A stretch of 52,912 nucleotides of DNA from CAINVV01 sp964506325 (GTDB taxonomy: Bacteria; Bacteroidota; Bacteroidia; Bacteroidales; Prolixibacteraceae): NCBI GenBank assembly GCA_964506325.1, contig CAZDLO010000014.1:1-52912 (forward strand), read 5' to 3'. Every line of letters begins with the position of its first letter. The stretch's first letter is position 1. Positions 8,260 to 16,153 of the stretch are shown one piece after another. The position numbers were made by a program, and so were the translations under genes. The notes under the pieces are model-generated. The model saw only the letters and a list, made by a program, of their open reading frames with translations, searched no databases and had not been told where the DNA came from.

Positions 8260-9420
8260 ATGCAGTCATTAACCAGGGAATTTTTAGAATCGCTGAAGGT
8301 CTTTCAGGTACGTAATCCATCTTCACTGTCGGATGAAAGAGTAATATCCGTTGATGCCCTGAGGGGATTCGACATGTTTTGGATCATGGGAGGTGAAGTA
8401 ATGGTCCATGGTCTTGACAAAGTATTTCACAACAAACTGACCGCTTTTCTCAAACTTGAGATGGAACATGTGGAGTGGCTTGGATTTCATTTTTACGATA
8501 TTATCATGCCGCTCTTCCTTTTCCTGGTAGGGGTTTCCCTGGTTTTTTCAACCCGTAAACGGATCTCCAGGGGAGATACTGATCAATCAATCTGGAAGCA
8601 TACGGTCAAAAGAATTTTAATTCTGTGGGTCCTGGGGATGGCTGTACAGGGAAACCTGCTTACTTATGACATCAACCGGATCAGTCTCTACTCAAATACC
8701 CTCCAGGCCATTGCGTCCGGCTACCTTGTTGCCACCATCCTGGTTCTTTACCTGCCTGTTCTTTACCAGATGGTGTCCACGGCAGCACTTTTGCTTTTAT
8801 ATTGGGGAATTCTGGTTTTGGTGCCTGTCGGCGGAAATCCGGTCGGTACCTTCACCATGAGTGCCAATGCTGCCCTTAGTTTTGATCATTGGGTACTGGG
8901 CAGTTTCCACGATGGATTACAGTATACCTGGATACTTACAAGTCTTGGTTTTGCCGCCACGACGATGCTTGGGGTTTTTTGCGGCTATCTGCTGCAGTCG
9001 AAAATGGACCAGGTGAGAAAATTCCGCAGTTTTGTGATATTTGGGGCTACCCTGGTAGTTCTGGCTCTTATCTGGGACCACTGGCATCCGATCATCAAAA
9101 AAGTCTGGACAGGTTCATTTGTTTTCTTTGCCGGAGGGATCAGTATATTGATGCTGGCATTCTTTTACCTTGTCATTGATGTGTGGAAGGTCCGAAAGGG
9201 AACGAAATGGCTGATCATACTGGGATCTAACGCCATATTTGGTTATGTAGCCTGGAATCTCCTGGAGCCCGGCATTATCAGGATCGCCGATGTCTTTCTG
9301 GAAGGATTGAAACCGGTCATTACTGACTGGTACGGTTCGGTCTCCTACTTTGGTGGTTTCATGGTTATATTCCTACTGATGAGGTACATGTACCGAAACA
9401 AGACCTTTATCAAAATCTAG
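8260..9420 (+). CDS. HGSNAT-like membrane acyltransferase (DUF5009/NagX type)
   Basis: An integral membrane protein of 386 aa with about ten hydrophobic helices. The N-terminal signature SVDALRGFDMFWIMGG (residues ~29-44), then FYDIIMPLFLFLVGVS, is typical of the family that includes heparan-alpha-glucosaminide N-acetyltransferase and bacterial NagX. These are thought to transfer acetyl groups from cytoplasmic acetyl-CoA to sugars across the membrane. The acceptor is not known here; an amino sugar or glycan fragment is a reasonable guess. The gene is monocistronic, with a convergent corrinoid-activator gene behind it. Confidence 0.85.
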   Translation: MQSLTREFLESLKVFQVRNPSSLSDERVISVDALRGFDMFWIMGGEVMVHGLDKVFHNKLTAFLKLEMEHVEWLGFHFYDIIMPLFLFLVGVSLVFSTRKRISRGDTDQSIWKHTVKRILILWVLGMAVQGNLLTYDINRISLYSNTLQAIASGYLVATILVLYLPVLYQMVSTAALLLLYWGILVLVPVGGNPVGTFTMSANAALSFDHWVLGSFHDGLQYTWILTSLGFAATTMLGVFCGYLLQSKMDQVRKFRSFVIFGATLVVLALIWDHWHPIIKKVWTGSFVFFAGGISILMLAFFYLVIDVWKVRKGTKWLIILGSNAIFGYVAWNLLEPGIIRIADVFLEGLKPVITDWYGSVSYFGGFMVIFLLMRYMYRNKTFIKI

Positions 9421-9466
9421 CAAAGGAGGTTTATGTTTTTGTATTTCAGTTCTTACGAGGGTTGAA

Positions 9467-10957
9467 TTATCCCAGGTTCATTTTGCTTATATAGATATCC
9501 TGGAAATCGGGAAATCCCTCAAGGTTGACATGACTTGTTTTGGCAAGAATTTCGGACGCCAGTGCACTCCCGTTGAAAAGGAACATTTTTGCTCCGATCA
9601 GGGCCGTATTTCCCATCTTGTGGATTTTTTCCCCGGCAGCCTCTATCATTCCGGTTGAGATCAGGTGTTTTATTGTGATATAGTTCCCAAACCCGCCAGC
9701 GATATAGATTTCATCAATTTCTGTTTGGTCTATCGACAGATGTTTGGATAAAATTCCGATACCTGCTGCAACGGCGGCCTTGGCAAGCAGGAATTCATAG
9801 ATGTCCTTTTGTGTCAGTCTGACAGGGGGATCCAGTACAATACTATCCTCACCTGAACAGATCTCCCCGTACTCTCCAACCAGGTTTGCCTGGCGGAGGA
9901 TAGCAACTGCATCAATAAGGGCGCTTCCACATATACCTTTCGGTTTTGTTTTACCAATGACAGTCGACTCAATTCTGTTGCCCTTCAGCTGGAAGGATGA
10001 AACTGCCCCTGTTACTGCGCGCATGCCCATAGAGAGGTTGGCTCCCTCAAAGGCTGGCCCTGCTGCTGTAGAGGCACAAATAATCCTGTCCCGGTTCCCG
10101 ATGGCAATTTCTCCATTGGTGCCCAAATCTATCAGTGCGGTAAATTTTTCCTTTTTGTACAGGCCGGTTGCTGCAATTCCTGCCAAAATATCGCTGCCCA
10201 CAAAACTTCCTATGGAGGGGTAGAACTGTATATTTTTATCTACAGGGAAGTTCCATTCCAGTTCCTGCGCAGTAAAAGTCCTGTATCCCAGGTCATTGAC
10301 ATGGAATGGATAGCAGGAAAGCGGAGAGAGGCTGTCGCCACTGAAGATCCTTTGCATCACGGTATTTCCCACAATGACGATCCGGGTCGGGACAACACCG
10401 GATTCTTTCAGCATGATTCTCGCCATATTTCCGACAGCGGTCCTGATTAGCTGTGTCATTTCAGCTTCATGTCCGTCCAGTCCTGACTGAATCCTTGAAA
10501 TCAGGTCTGCCCCGAACTTTACCTGGGGGTTGACAAGTGTCTCAACGGCAATTATGCCGGCTGTTTTTAAATCGACCAGCTGTGCCACAATGGTGGAGGT
10601 TCCGAGATCTATCGCAATGCCAAAACCTTCCGCTGGGATGAATTCATAACTTGATTCATCGGCAAGTATCAGGTGATCGAACTGCCCGATCTCCAGGGTG
10701 ATGGATTCTGTGCAGGAACTCATGCAAGCGAGGCGCAAGTCGTCAGAATGGCCGAAATGATGCAGCTTCTCCCTGTGCAGGTCTGATACTTTGATCTCCC
10801 CTTCCAGCAACCTTACCTGGCATTTTCCACAGGTACCTTTTCCTCCGCAAAGGAATTCGACTCCAAATTCATGAAGCAGATCGATCAGCGGAGTCTGGTC
10901 GTTGACCTTTAACTCTTTGCCCAGCGGATGCAGTCGGATGGTATGTTGTGGCTTCAC
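9467..10957 (-). CDS. RACo-like corrinoid-activating protein (2Fe-2S ferredoxin plus ASKHA ATPase)
   Basis: Proteins of this family use ATP and a 2Fe-2S centre to reduce inactive Co(II) corrinoid proteins to Co(I). The N-terminal ferredoxin domain carries C37, C43, C46 (CGGKGTCGKC) and C78. The ASKHA ATPase part starts near residue 113 with IAIDLGTSTIVAQLVD and contains GTNGEIAIG and YIAGGFGNYI. With 496 aa it is shorter than the ~630-aa RACo prototypes: the ferredoxin and ASKHA parts are separated by only ~20-30 residues, so the middle domain seems to be missing. It starts 11 bases after the mtaB stop, so translational coupling and a role in reactivating the adjacent MtaC are likely. Confidence 0.88.
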   Translation of the reverse strand: MKPQHTIRLHPLGKELKVNDQTPLIDLLHEFGVEFLCGGKGTCGKCQVRLLEGEIKVSDLHREKLHHFGHSDDLRLACMSSCTESITLEIGQFDHLILADESSYEFIPAEGFGIAIDLGTSTIVAQLVDLKTAGIIAVETLVNPQVKFGADLISRIQSGLDGHEAEMTQLIRTAVGNMARIMLKESGVVPTRIVIVGNTVMQRIFSGDSLSPLSCYPFHVNDLGYRTFTAQELEWNFPVDKNIQFYPSIGSFVGSDILAGIAATGLYKKEKFTALIDLGTNGEIAIGNRDRIICASTAAGPAFEGANLSMGMRAVTGAVSSFQLKGNRIESTVIGKTKPKGICGSALIDAVAILRQANLVGEYGEICSGEDSIVLDPPVRLTQKDIYEFLLAKAAVAAGIGILSKHLSIDQTEIDEIYIAGGFGNYITIKHLISTGMIEAAGEKIHKMGNTALIGAKMFLFNGSALASEILAKTSHVNLEGFPDFQDIYISKMNLG

Positions 10958-10968
10958 CTTAATCTTTT

Positions 10969-12345
10969 CTATAACCCGTATTCCGATAATATAAACTTTC
11001 CCGGGTCAAGGAGAGGAAGCATCATCTCTATGAATTCCTCCTCACTCTCAGGAATACTGTTTAATTCTTCCCGAAAGATAGGAAGATAATTCTTTTCCAT
11101 GTCAGAAAGCTTGAGCCTGCCGGATTGACTTGCTTCTTCAATGATATCCAGAGCAGCAAGGGCGCCGTTGCGTGCATTGGCGACATAGGAATCCCCTTTT
11201 ACCAGTTCCCTTGAGATGAGGATAACATTTTCAGGAGCGAGAATCAATGCCTGTGGATCGGTATAGGCATCTGATCCGACAAACAGTTGCTGCAAAACAT
11301 GGCAGTGCATTTTGCCCAGGCGAAGAGCCTCGTTCATTAGCCGCGAATCGTATTCCAGTTGCTCGAAATAGGCTGTCGGGGCCATACCGGAAAGCAGTTT
11401 GATATTTTGTACGGATTCGTTGCTCCACAAGTCGGTACAGGCGGAAGCTATGTTTCCTACCGGACTCAGATGTGCACAGGCAGCAGTTTTTCCCTCCATC
11501 GAAATAGGAATACCTGTGATTGCCTTCAGAAAGGGCCCTTCATAGGCACAGTCCTTGTCGGGGCCAACGGCACCCTCTTCCATGGCGACAATCGATCTGA
11601 CAACCGAGATGACTCTTACCAATGCCGCAAAAACTTTTGGGATGTATTTTTTTTCGGCCAGGACCATGGCTGTATTTCCAAAACCGCAGGCTGAATCACC
11701 GGCAGCAATTTTTCCATGGGTACCGGCAAGGGCAACAATTTTTTGCCAGAGGAAATGCATATCTCTTACACCCAGCACCGATAGCGCAAACATTACACCT
11801 TTCAGGTCGCACATCATCAGTGCTTCATCCGACACCTCCTTGCCGCCTGTACTTTCAATGGACAACAGATCACCACCAGCCAGCATTCCACGCTCAAAAA
11901 GTTCCATCATGGGCTCGAGATATGCCGAACTGCGCTGTTTTGCAGGTCTTTCAAATTCTCTGAGGTCGTTTGGGGTCAACCGGATTTCGGATGCAAGTCC
12001 ATGGTTTTGGTAGTATTTTTCACAGATTCCGTTCATGATTTTGACAATTTCCACACCGATATCCGGCGTTTTTGTCATCTCAAGCAAGGTTTCAAATTCC
12101 AGAACAACACCTTTCGAGTTAAGGTGTACTGCGTGTTCCAGGGCACCTTCGGCAATTTCGCGGTAGTGGGCATATACATCTTGCAATGTATTGCTGTTGA
12201 TGCTCATCATGGGCAGGGTAAAATTTAGCTCGGCATAAACCTGTCCACCACCGATCAGTAGTCCACGGCGTGTTTTCACAGGCTTGGGAGCGATGCCAAA
12301 CATCAGTTCTGCCGGATCATTTACGATAAGGTTTTTGTATTTCAT
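10969..12345 (-). CDS. mtaB: Methanol:corrinoid methyltransferase MtaB
   Basis: Cytoplasmic zinc enzyme that transfers the methyl group of methanol to the Co(I) corrinoid of MtaC. The full-length (458 aa) sequence aligns by eye with MtaB. E164 (SIESTGGKE) and C220 (GDSACGFGNTAM) fall at the same numbers as two zinc ligands known from the Methanosarcina enzyme; C266 (DKDCAYEGP) is the probable third, and C290 an alternative. The N-terminal phrase LMFGIAPKPVKTRRGL is also typical. Substrate specificity for methanol over another small methyl donor cannot be proved from sequence. The gene sits between mtaC (317 bases upstream, with a strong hairpin between) and the corrinoid activator (11 bases downstream). 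Confidence 0.9.
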   Translation of the reverse strand: MKYKNLIVNDPAELMFGIAPKPVKTRRGLLIGGGQVYAELNFTLPMMSINSNTLQDVYAHYREIAEGALEHAVHLNSKGVVLEFETLLEMTKTPDIGVEIVKIMNGICEKYYQNHGLASEIRLTPNDLREFERPAKQRSSAYLEPMMELFERGMLAGGDLLSIESTGGKEVSDEALMMCDLKGVMFALSVLGVRDMHFLWQKIVALAGTHGKIAAGDSACGFGNTAMVLAEKKYIPKVFAALVRVISVVRSIVAMEEGAVGPDKDCAYEGPFLKAITGIPISMEGKTAACAHLSPVGNIASACTDLWSNESVQNIKLLSGMAPTAYFEQLEYDSRLMNEALRLGKMHCHVLQQLFVGSDAYTDPQALILAPENVILISRELVKGDSYVANARNGALAALDIIEEASQSGRLKLSDMEKNYLPIFREELNSIPESEEEFIEMMLPLLDPGKFILSEYGL

Positions 12346-12473
12346 CTTTATAAAATTAATTCTTCAATGATCTATCTGCGTTTATTGGGAGCCGAACCTG
12401 GTTGCAGCATGAACGCTGTCGTCCAATGGGTGATTCCATTCCATGCTCAAGCCTTATCCTTTGATTAATTACC

Positions 12474-12520
12474 CGACCCAAGACCCTCAAGGTTACCATA
12501 ACCTTGAGGGTCTTGGGTCG
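12474..12520 (-). repeat. Perfect 21-bp hairpin between mtaC and mtaB
   Basis: The arms at 12474-12494 and 12500-12520 are exact reverse complements (CGACCCAAGACCCTCAAGGTT), with a 5-base loop that can close one more pair. On the minus strand it follows mtaC by ~140 bases and precedes mtaB by ~130. No real U-tract follows it on the minus strand; on the plus strand AAAATTTTAT follows. It could be a partial terminator or a 3' stabilising hairpin that raises mtaC over mtaB. The rest of the 317-base gap shows no ORF. Confidence 0.75.
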
Positions 12521-12662
12521 AAAATTTTATTTCATCGAACATGTTTTTATTTAACTGTCAGTTTAATAGGAATATATATTTTCTCAAGCAAGCTCGCGGC
12601 AGGGTATAATTCTCCCATTTACCCGAATGGGTATGAACTTTTCCGATGTTTAAATCGTGGTA

Positions 12663-13331
12663 TTAAGACGCGAGTTTGTTCAGGTATTCCACAGCTTTCT
12701 GGGGATCCGGAGCATAAAAATCAGCTCCGATGCTCTTGCAGAAATCGGCATTGACCGGCGCACCGCCAACGAGGATTTTTGTTTCTGGCACCAACGCTTT
12801 TATTCCCGCTACAATCTCGCCCATGTTGACCATGGTTGTTGTAAGAAGGGCAGATAACCCGATGACGGCACCAGGATTGTTTTTCAGGGCCTCAATAAAC
12901 CTGTCTGATCCGACATCCACACCCAGGTCGACAATGGTCCAGCCACCTCCTTCAACCATCATGGCAACAAGATTCTTCCCGATGTCGTGGAGATCCCCTT
13001 TCACAGTGCCGATGATTAAAGTACCTTTTGACTTGATTTCACCTGAAGCAAAGAATGGCTTTAGCTGCACCATGGAAGCGCCCATTGCTTTTGCAGACAT
13101 GAGCATTTGGGGCACGAAGATTTTATTCTCTGAAAATTTCCTGCCCACATTTCCCATGGCGGGTATCAGCGCATCCTCCAGGATTCTTTGAGGATTTATT
13201 CCTGCCTCCAGTGCCTGGAATGTTAGTTCATGTGCACCGTCCATCCCTCTTAATTGTGGAGGATAAGGTGATTTCTGGTCAATTTTTCCCTGCTCAACAG
13301 CCTCAAGTAGTTTTTCGATTAGTTCACTCAT
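12663..13331 (-). CDS. mtaC: Methanol-type corrinoid protein MtaC
   Basis: Small (222 aa) cobamide-carrying protein that accepts the methyl group from MtaB. Residues 1-95 form the helical cap domain (MTR-type, with EDALIPAMGNVGRKF and VPQMLMSAKAM). Residues ~103-222 form the Rossmann-like B12-binding domain with the DxHxxG motif D113-L-H115-D-I-G118, where H115 should be the lower cobalt ligand. The downstream SALLTTTM and GGAPVN segments, which contact the cobamide tail, are present. It is the first gene of the minus-strand set mtaC-mtaB-activator and diverges from an AraC-type regulator. It is close to MtaC but could also serve a related methyl donor. Confidence 0.9.
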   Translation of the reverse strand: MSELIEKLLEAVEQGKIDQKSPYPPQLRGMDGAHELTFQALEAGINPQRILEDALIPAMGNVGRKFSENKIFVPQMLMSAKAMGASMVQLKPFFASGEIKSKGTLIIGTVKGDLHDIGKNLVAMMVEGGGWTIVDLGVDVGSDRFIEALKNNPGAVIGLSALLTTTMVNMGEIVAGIKALVPETKILVGGAPVNADFCKSIGADFYAPDPQKAVEYLNKLAS

Positions 13332-13468
13332 GCCTTAATTTGAAGATAATAGGGTTTATGTTTGATTAATCACCGGACTTAAATGCACCTGCAATTCCGC
13401 TCAGGGGTGTAGTATGCACTACTGTCAGGGTCTGTTTCTTTGCTTAGTTGCTGGTTTAAAGATACAAA

Positions 13469-13497
13469 CAAAAATAGAATTCTTTACCTGTGAATTC
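13469..13497 (-). promoter_or_regulatory. Possible mtaC promoter region with duplicated GAATTC
   Basis: Read on the minus strand, 13476-13469 is TATTTTTG, matching the Bacteroidota -7 element TAnnTTTG, about 140 bases before the mtaC start. I see no well-spaced -33 TTTG. Two GAATTC palindromes at 13477 and 13492, 15 bases apart, lie just upstream and could be an operator for the divergent AraC protein. The spacing and placement are suggestive only. Confidence 0.3.
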
Positions 13498-13515
13498 TAC
13501 GTCAATATTTACTAG

Positions 13516-13550
13516 TTTCGATGCGATATTAACATTTCGATTTATTTTTG
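13516..13550 (+). promoter_or_regulatory. Possible promoter of the AraC-type regulator
   Basis: TATTTTTG at 13543-13550 matches the Bacteroidota -7 consensus TAnnTTTG, and TTTC at 13516-13519 is a near match to the -33 TTTG. The element ends 16 bases before the ATG at 13567, giving a very short leader. Confidence 0.35.
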
Positions 13551-13566
13551 TTCATTATTTATCATT

Positions 13567-14436
13567 ATGTCGGCCAGGTACGAAAAGTTAAACTTAAAAG
13601 AGGACGAATCATTCTTCATCGGTATTTTCCAGGACAACCTGGAGAAGAGCACCTGGCATTATCATAACAATTTTGAGATCAGCTTTATAACTGAAGGAAC
13701 AGGGAAAAGGATTGTGGCAGATTCGATAGAAGAGTTTCAGCCCGGAGACCTGGTATTTCTCGGCAGTAACCTTCCTCATGTCTGGATAGCAGACAAGGAA
13801 CAGAAGTTATTGTCTGACAGGACACTGGAGATGGTATTCCTCCAGTTTTCGTCCGACATCTTCTTTCCGCAATTGCTGGACCTTCCTGAGTTCAGGAACA
13901 TCAAAACAGCGCTTGAACTTTCAGAAAGAGGGATTCAGATTGTCGGCCAGACTCTGAATGAGGTCAGTGAAATCATGCTTCAGCTCCCTTACCTGAAGAG
14001 TTTTGACCGGATGAATTATTTTTTCCGCCTGATGAACATCATCGGGGAAAGCAATTCAAACATCAGGCTGGCAAGTGAGGAATACATGAGAAAACGGTTT
14101 ACTACAGGAAACAGACGTATAGCTTTGCTTCATGATTACCTGATGCACCATTACCGTGAGGATATAGACCTAGGGAAACTGGCAGAGCTGGTGCATATGG
14201 CAGAAGGCTCGCTTTGCAGGTTCTTTAAAATGCATGTTGGTTCCTCCATCTTCGAATATCTCAACAAGATCAAAATCGAATTTGCCTGCAAGTTGCTGAT
14301 GGATCCGGAAATCAGCATTTTTGATGTGTGCCTGGACAGCGGATTCAACAACATCAGCCATTTCAACAAGCAGTTCAGGAAGAACACGGGTGTTACTCCT
14401 TCAGAATACAGGAAAAAGTTCAAGTGGCTGGTGTAG
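13567..14436 (+). CDS. AraC family transcriptional regulator
   Basis: A 289-aa regulator with an N-terminal cupin-like sensing domain (residues ~15-90, HYHNNFEISFITEGTGKR and FQPGDLVFLGSNLPHVW) and a C-terminal pair of helix-turn-helix motifs (~185-285, including LAELVHMAEGSLCRFFK and DSGFNNISHFNKQFRKNTG, ending GVTPSEYRKKF). It diverges from mtaC, with 235 bases between the starts, so control of the methanol cassette is the simplest inference. Many Bacteroidota homologues of this arrangement respond to sugars, and the ligand here is unknown. Its stop codon directly abuts the convergent sixA-like gene. Confidence 0.88.
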   Translation: MSARYEKLNLKEDESFFIGIFQDNLEKSTWHYHNNFEISFITEGTGKRIVADSIEEFQPGDLVFLGSNLPHVWIADKEQKLLSDRTLEMVFLQFSSDIFFPQLLDLPEFRNIKTALELSERGIQIVGQTLNEVSEIMLQLPYLKSFDRMNYFFRLMNIIGESNSNIRLASEEYMRKRFTTGNRRIALLHDYLMHHYREDIDLGKLAELVHMAEGSLCRFFKMHVGSSIFEYLNKIKIEFACKLLMDPEISIFDVCLDSGFNNISHFNKQFRKNTGVTPSEYRKKFKWLV

Positions 14437-14928
14437 TCACAGCAAATCAGGAATCCAGCGGTGTGTCATTTTGCCGGCATGGCCCGACAGGTCAGACCAT
14501 TTATCTATTTCAAATTCAATGACTACCGTCGAACAGGTTGGTACATCCAGGGAGAATTCCGGCAACAGTGACTCCAAGTAATAGTACACCGTCGGATTGT
14601 GCCCCACGGCCATCACGGTAGTGTACCGGTCTTCAAGTTCCTGCAGCATTTCCATGAATGTGGGGGCTACCATGCCGGAGTACATTTTTTTTACATATCT
14701 GATGTCTGCTGCAGGATATCTGAATGCTGAAGCATAAATACGCGCAGTCTGGGTTGTTCGTTTGGCTGGACTGGCAATGATCAGATCCGGTAACAGTTGT
14801 GCTTTAACCATTTCAAGCGAGATTCTTTCGGCATCATTTTGCCCGCGATCCGTCAGTTTACGTTCATAATCCTGATCGTACCCGTGTTGTACGCTTTTGG
14901 CGTGACGAACAATGATAATTTTCTTCAT
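14437..14928 (-). CDS. SixA-like phosphohistidine phosphatase (histidine phosphatase superfamily)
   Basis: A compact 163-aa protein with the N-terminal catalytic motif VRHAKS (RH at residues ~8-9) and the downstream GHNPTVY motif holding the second catalytic histidine. DRGQNDAERI and IASPAKRTTQTA are family features. SixA removes phosphate from histidine in phosphotransfer proteins in E. coli. The target here is not evident, and small-molecule phosphatase activity is possible. The stop abuts that of the AraC gene. Confidence 0.85.
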   Translation of the reverse strand: MKKIIIVRHAKSVQHGYDQDYERKLTDRGQNDAERISLEMVKAQLLPDLIIASPAKRTTQTARIYASAFRYPAADIRYVKKMYSGMVAPTFMEMLQELEDRYTTVMAVGHNPTVYYYLESLLPEFSLDVPTCSTVVIEFEIDKWSDLSGHAGKMTHRWIPDLL

Positions 14929-15088
14929 CTGGATTCAGGTTAAGAGGGATTTGGGAGAGAAAATGATCCAAAAAGCAATAAGGTGCAATGAAATTTGACT
15001 GGTCAATAGTCGGAATGTCACCGTCTTTTGCTATTTATTTCCATCTCATGCAATTATTTTCGGCTGTTCCTGTCAATTTCAGAGGGTG

Positions 15089-16132
15089 TTATTTTCCCGG
15101 GTTCCGGGTGCTGGTCTTCTCAAGCTCCTTCCAGACAAGTGCACTGGCGCCGACGATGGCAGTAGAGCCGGCCCTCAGCCTGGATGGCAGAAGTTTAACC
15201 TTGTTGCGGTAAAATGGCAGCAGATGACGTTCCATGCTCTCCCTGGTCGGATTGAAAATGAATTCTCCCGCAGCAGCGGCTCCGCCAAAGAGGAAAATCG
15301 CCTCAGGACTGAGGTAGTGAACGGTATCTGCAAGGCTGCGTCCCAGTATTTCTCCGGTATACCGGTAAACTTCCAGTGCAACGGCATCTCCCAGCCCGGC
15401 AGCCTCGCTGACCAGTTTGGAAGTCATTTCGTTGAACGGAATATTTGCCAGCGGACTTTCACTGTTGTTGGTCTGGGCCAGGACTTCAAAAACATTTCGC
15501 TTGATTCCTGTAGCAGAGCAATAGGCTTCCAGATGCCCCCTGCCTCCGCAACCACAGGCCCTGCCATCCGGGACGGCAGTTACATGCCCAATTTCCCCCG
15601 CAAGGCCGTTATGCCCGTATACAAGGTCCCCATCGACGATGATGCCGCTGCCGATACCGGTTCCAAGGGTGATCATCACAAAATTCTTCATCCCGGTCCC
15701 TCCGCCATAGATAAGTTCTCCGAGGGCCGCGGCGTTGGCATCATTGGTGATTTTCAGAATGGTGATTTCCGGGAGTTTTGCCATTAAAAGGCTTGAAAGG
15801 GGAACTTCACTGACGAAGGGAAGGTTGGCAGCAATTCCCATGGTGCCGTTGTAATAATTGGCGAAGGGCGCACCGATCCCGATTCCCATGACCTGAAGGT
15901 CCGGGTTGCCATTACTGACTGTATCAATGGCAACCCGGATTTCAGAAGCTATTTGGTCAATGAAGCTGCTGCACAGCTGGTCTGAGATATCGGCTCTTCC
16001 ATTCGGATTTTCCCGCTTCTGGGGAGTAGGCAGAGGAGGTACTTTTTCATACAGCACATTCCCTTTATCATCAACTATCCCGATGGCGGTATTGGTCCCT
16101 CCGATATCAATTCCAACAGCAACTTGCCTCAT
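15089..16132 (-). CDS. ROK family sugar kinase (glucokinase-like)
   Basis: Cytoplasmic kinase that phosphorylates glucose or a related hexose with ATP. The 347-aa sequence shows the phosphate loop DIGGTNTAIG (residues 9-18), the catalytic N130-D131 (ITNDANAAALGE), the ROK signature with E180 and H183 (AGEIGHV), and the zinc cluster C193, C195, C205 in CGCGGRGHLEAYCS. The third Cys of the usual CxCGxxGC motif is His (H200), a variant also seen in other ROK proteins. It lies 21 bases behind the FucP-like permease on the same strand, consistent with a transport-and-phosphorylation operon. Confidence 0.9.
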   Translation of the reverse strand: MRQVAVGIDIGGTNTAIGIVDDKGNVLYEKVPPLPTPQKRENPNGRADISDQLCSSFIDQIASEIRVAIDTVSNGNPDLQVMGIGIGAPFANYYNGTMGIAANLPFVSEVPLSSLLMAKLPEITILKITNDANAAALGELIYGGGTGMKNFVMITLGTGIGSGIIVDGDLVYGHNGLAGEIGHVTAVPDGRACGCGGRGHLEAYCSATGIKRNVFEVLAQTNNSESPLANIPFNEMTSKLVSEAAGLGDAVALEVYRYTGEILGRSLADTVHYLSPEAIFLFGGAAAAGEFIFNPTRESMERHLLPFYRNKVKLLPSRLRAGSTAIVGASALVWKELEKTSTRNPGK

Positions 16133-16153
16133 TATGTATTAATTATAAAAGAA

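Noticed and set aside
9422..9465. AAAGGAGG followed by ATG and a 10-codon reading frame after the HGSNAT-like gene
   Set aside because: The Shine-Dalgarno match is striking, but the peptide is only 10 residues, such signals are rare in Bacteroidota, and nothing supports translation.
13409..13422. GTAGTATGCACTAC hairpin upstream of mtaC, considered as part of a cobalamin riboswitch
   Set aside because: Only 5 bp of stem and no B12-box-like sequence could be found in the leader.
15086..15787. 233-codon open frame antisense to the ROK kinase
   Set aside because: The opposite strand encodes a clear kinase with all motifs; the antisense protein has no recognisable features.
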